Below are positions 63,807-64,000 of a DNA stretch of 64,000 nucleotides, piece after piece. Location of the stretch: NCBI GenBank assembly GCA_021414305.1, contig JAIOOS010000029.1, positions 186,001-250,000 on the forward strand. Reading direction: 5' to 3'. The first letter of the stretch is position 1. Each line of letters opens with the position of its first letter. Both the position numbers and the translations under genes were made by a program. Under the pieces are notes generated by a model. It worked only from the letters and a program-made list of their open reading frames with translations, searched no databases and was not told the DNA's origin. Source of the DNA: Burkholderiales bacterium. GTDB lineage: Bacteria; Pseudomonadota; Gammaproteobacteria; Burkholderiales; Burkholderiaceae_C.

Positions 63807-64000
63807 ATGGCCTCCAGCTCCAACGCCGCCCGCGAGCACTTCGACGTGCTGATCGTCGGCGCCGGCATTTCCGGCATCGGCGCGGCCTGGCACCTGCAGC
63901 ACCACTGTTCCGGCAAGTCCTTCGTGGTGCTGGAGGCGCAGGCCGGCTTCGGCGGCACCTGGCGGACGCACCGCTTCCCCGGCATCCGCTCCGACAGCGA
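63807..64000 (+). CDS. Flavin-containing monooxygenase (Baeyer-Villiger type), N-terminal part, cut by window end
   Basis: The first 64 residues only. FAD-binding motif DVLIVGAGISGIGAAWHL and then GFGGTWRTHRFPGIRSDS, the conserved block of flavin monooxygenases and Baeyer-Villiger monooxygenases. Likely oxidises a ketone or hydrophobic substrate with NADPH and O2. Start ATG 63807. Confidence 0.88.
   Translation, partial: MASSSNAAREHFDVLIVGAGISGIGAAWHLQHHCSGKSFVVLEAQAGFGGTWRTHRFPGIRSDS

Overview
This is a 64 kb chromosomal window from a very GC-rich bacterium. The gene content suggests a betaproteobacterium of the order Burkholderiales, perhaps the Rubrivivax/Piscinibacter/Azohydromonas neighbourhood. 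That placement is inference from phasin and PHA synthase, the cysI-DUF934-cobA order, ChrB/ChrA, an FdxA-type ferredoxin and PsiF repeats; no rRNA is present. Because of the base composition, most long reading frames are antisense shadows. No insertion sequence, integrase, phage gene or CRISPR array was seen.

Layout, left part (1-18.6 kb), mostly metabolism. A tightly overlapped minus-strand operon (6200 to 232) encodes a histone-deacetylase-family protein, a thioesterase, a nitroreductase (TTG start), a D-2-hydroxyacid dehydrogenase, a PPOX-fold protein and an AsmA protein. A phasin follows, with a PhaR-like operator. Then comes a minus-strand chromate operon: chrB, chrA, an SOD-like/rhodanese fusion and a second, short ChrB-domain protein. 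A patatin lipoprotein lies divergent to a siroheme/sulfite reductase operon (cysI, DUF934, cobA, fdxA, ferredoxin-NADP reductase). A TPP riboswitch then precedes a TonB-dependent receptor, and a tRNA-Asn closes the section.

Middle (18.7-34.4 kb), metal, sulfur and redox stress. It holds a DMT exporter with a His-rich tail, debris of a MerR regulator beside an intact MerR-type promoter, AhpD-like and DUF2892 proteins, and a YeeE/YedE pair (one gene frameshifted) under a BigR/SqrR-like repressor. It continues with ferredoxin-NADP reductase, divergent copA and copZ (each with a 19-bp-spacer CueR-type promoter), an ArsR-controlled RND efflux operon, an unusual thioredoxin-ArsA fusion and a tandem universal stress protein.

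Right part (33-59 kb), a run of genes preceded by FNR/ANR-like dyads of the form TTGAY-N4-RTCAA or close variants. These genes encode Trx-ArsA, UspA, a small helical protein plus a MacB-type exporter, a DUF6064 membrane protein, an Mla/MCE lipid transporter, a PaaK-like ligase, a DegP-like protease and a large electron-transfer operon. A PHA synthase and an APT/AAA kinase lie among them. The electron-transfer operon holds cytochrome b561, a small cytochrome c, a P2-type ATPase, a flavin/2Fe-2S reductase, a membrane cytochrome b and an octaheme cytochrome c. Together they look like a low-oxygen/stress regulon. A SOS-type LexA box sits on a sigma70 promoter in the same stretch.

Right end (59-64 kb): a 634-aa protein with the R-S-E signature of an arginine-type ADP-ribosyltransferase faces two unfamiliar convergent genes, including a 637-aa beta-strand/coiled-coil protein. 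This is the best candidate for an undescribed toxin/effector module. A flavin monooxygenase runs off the end.
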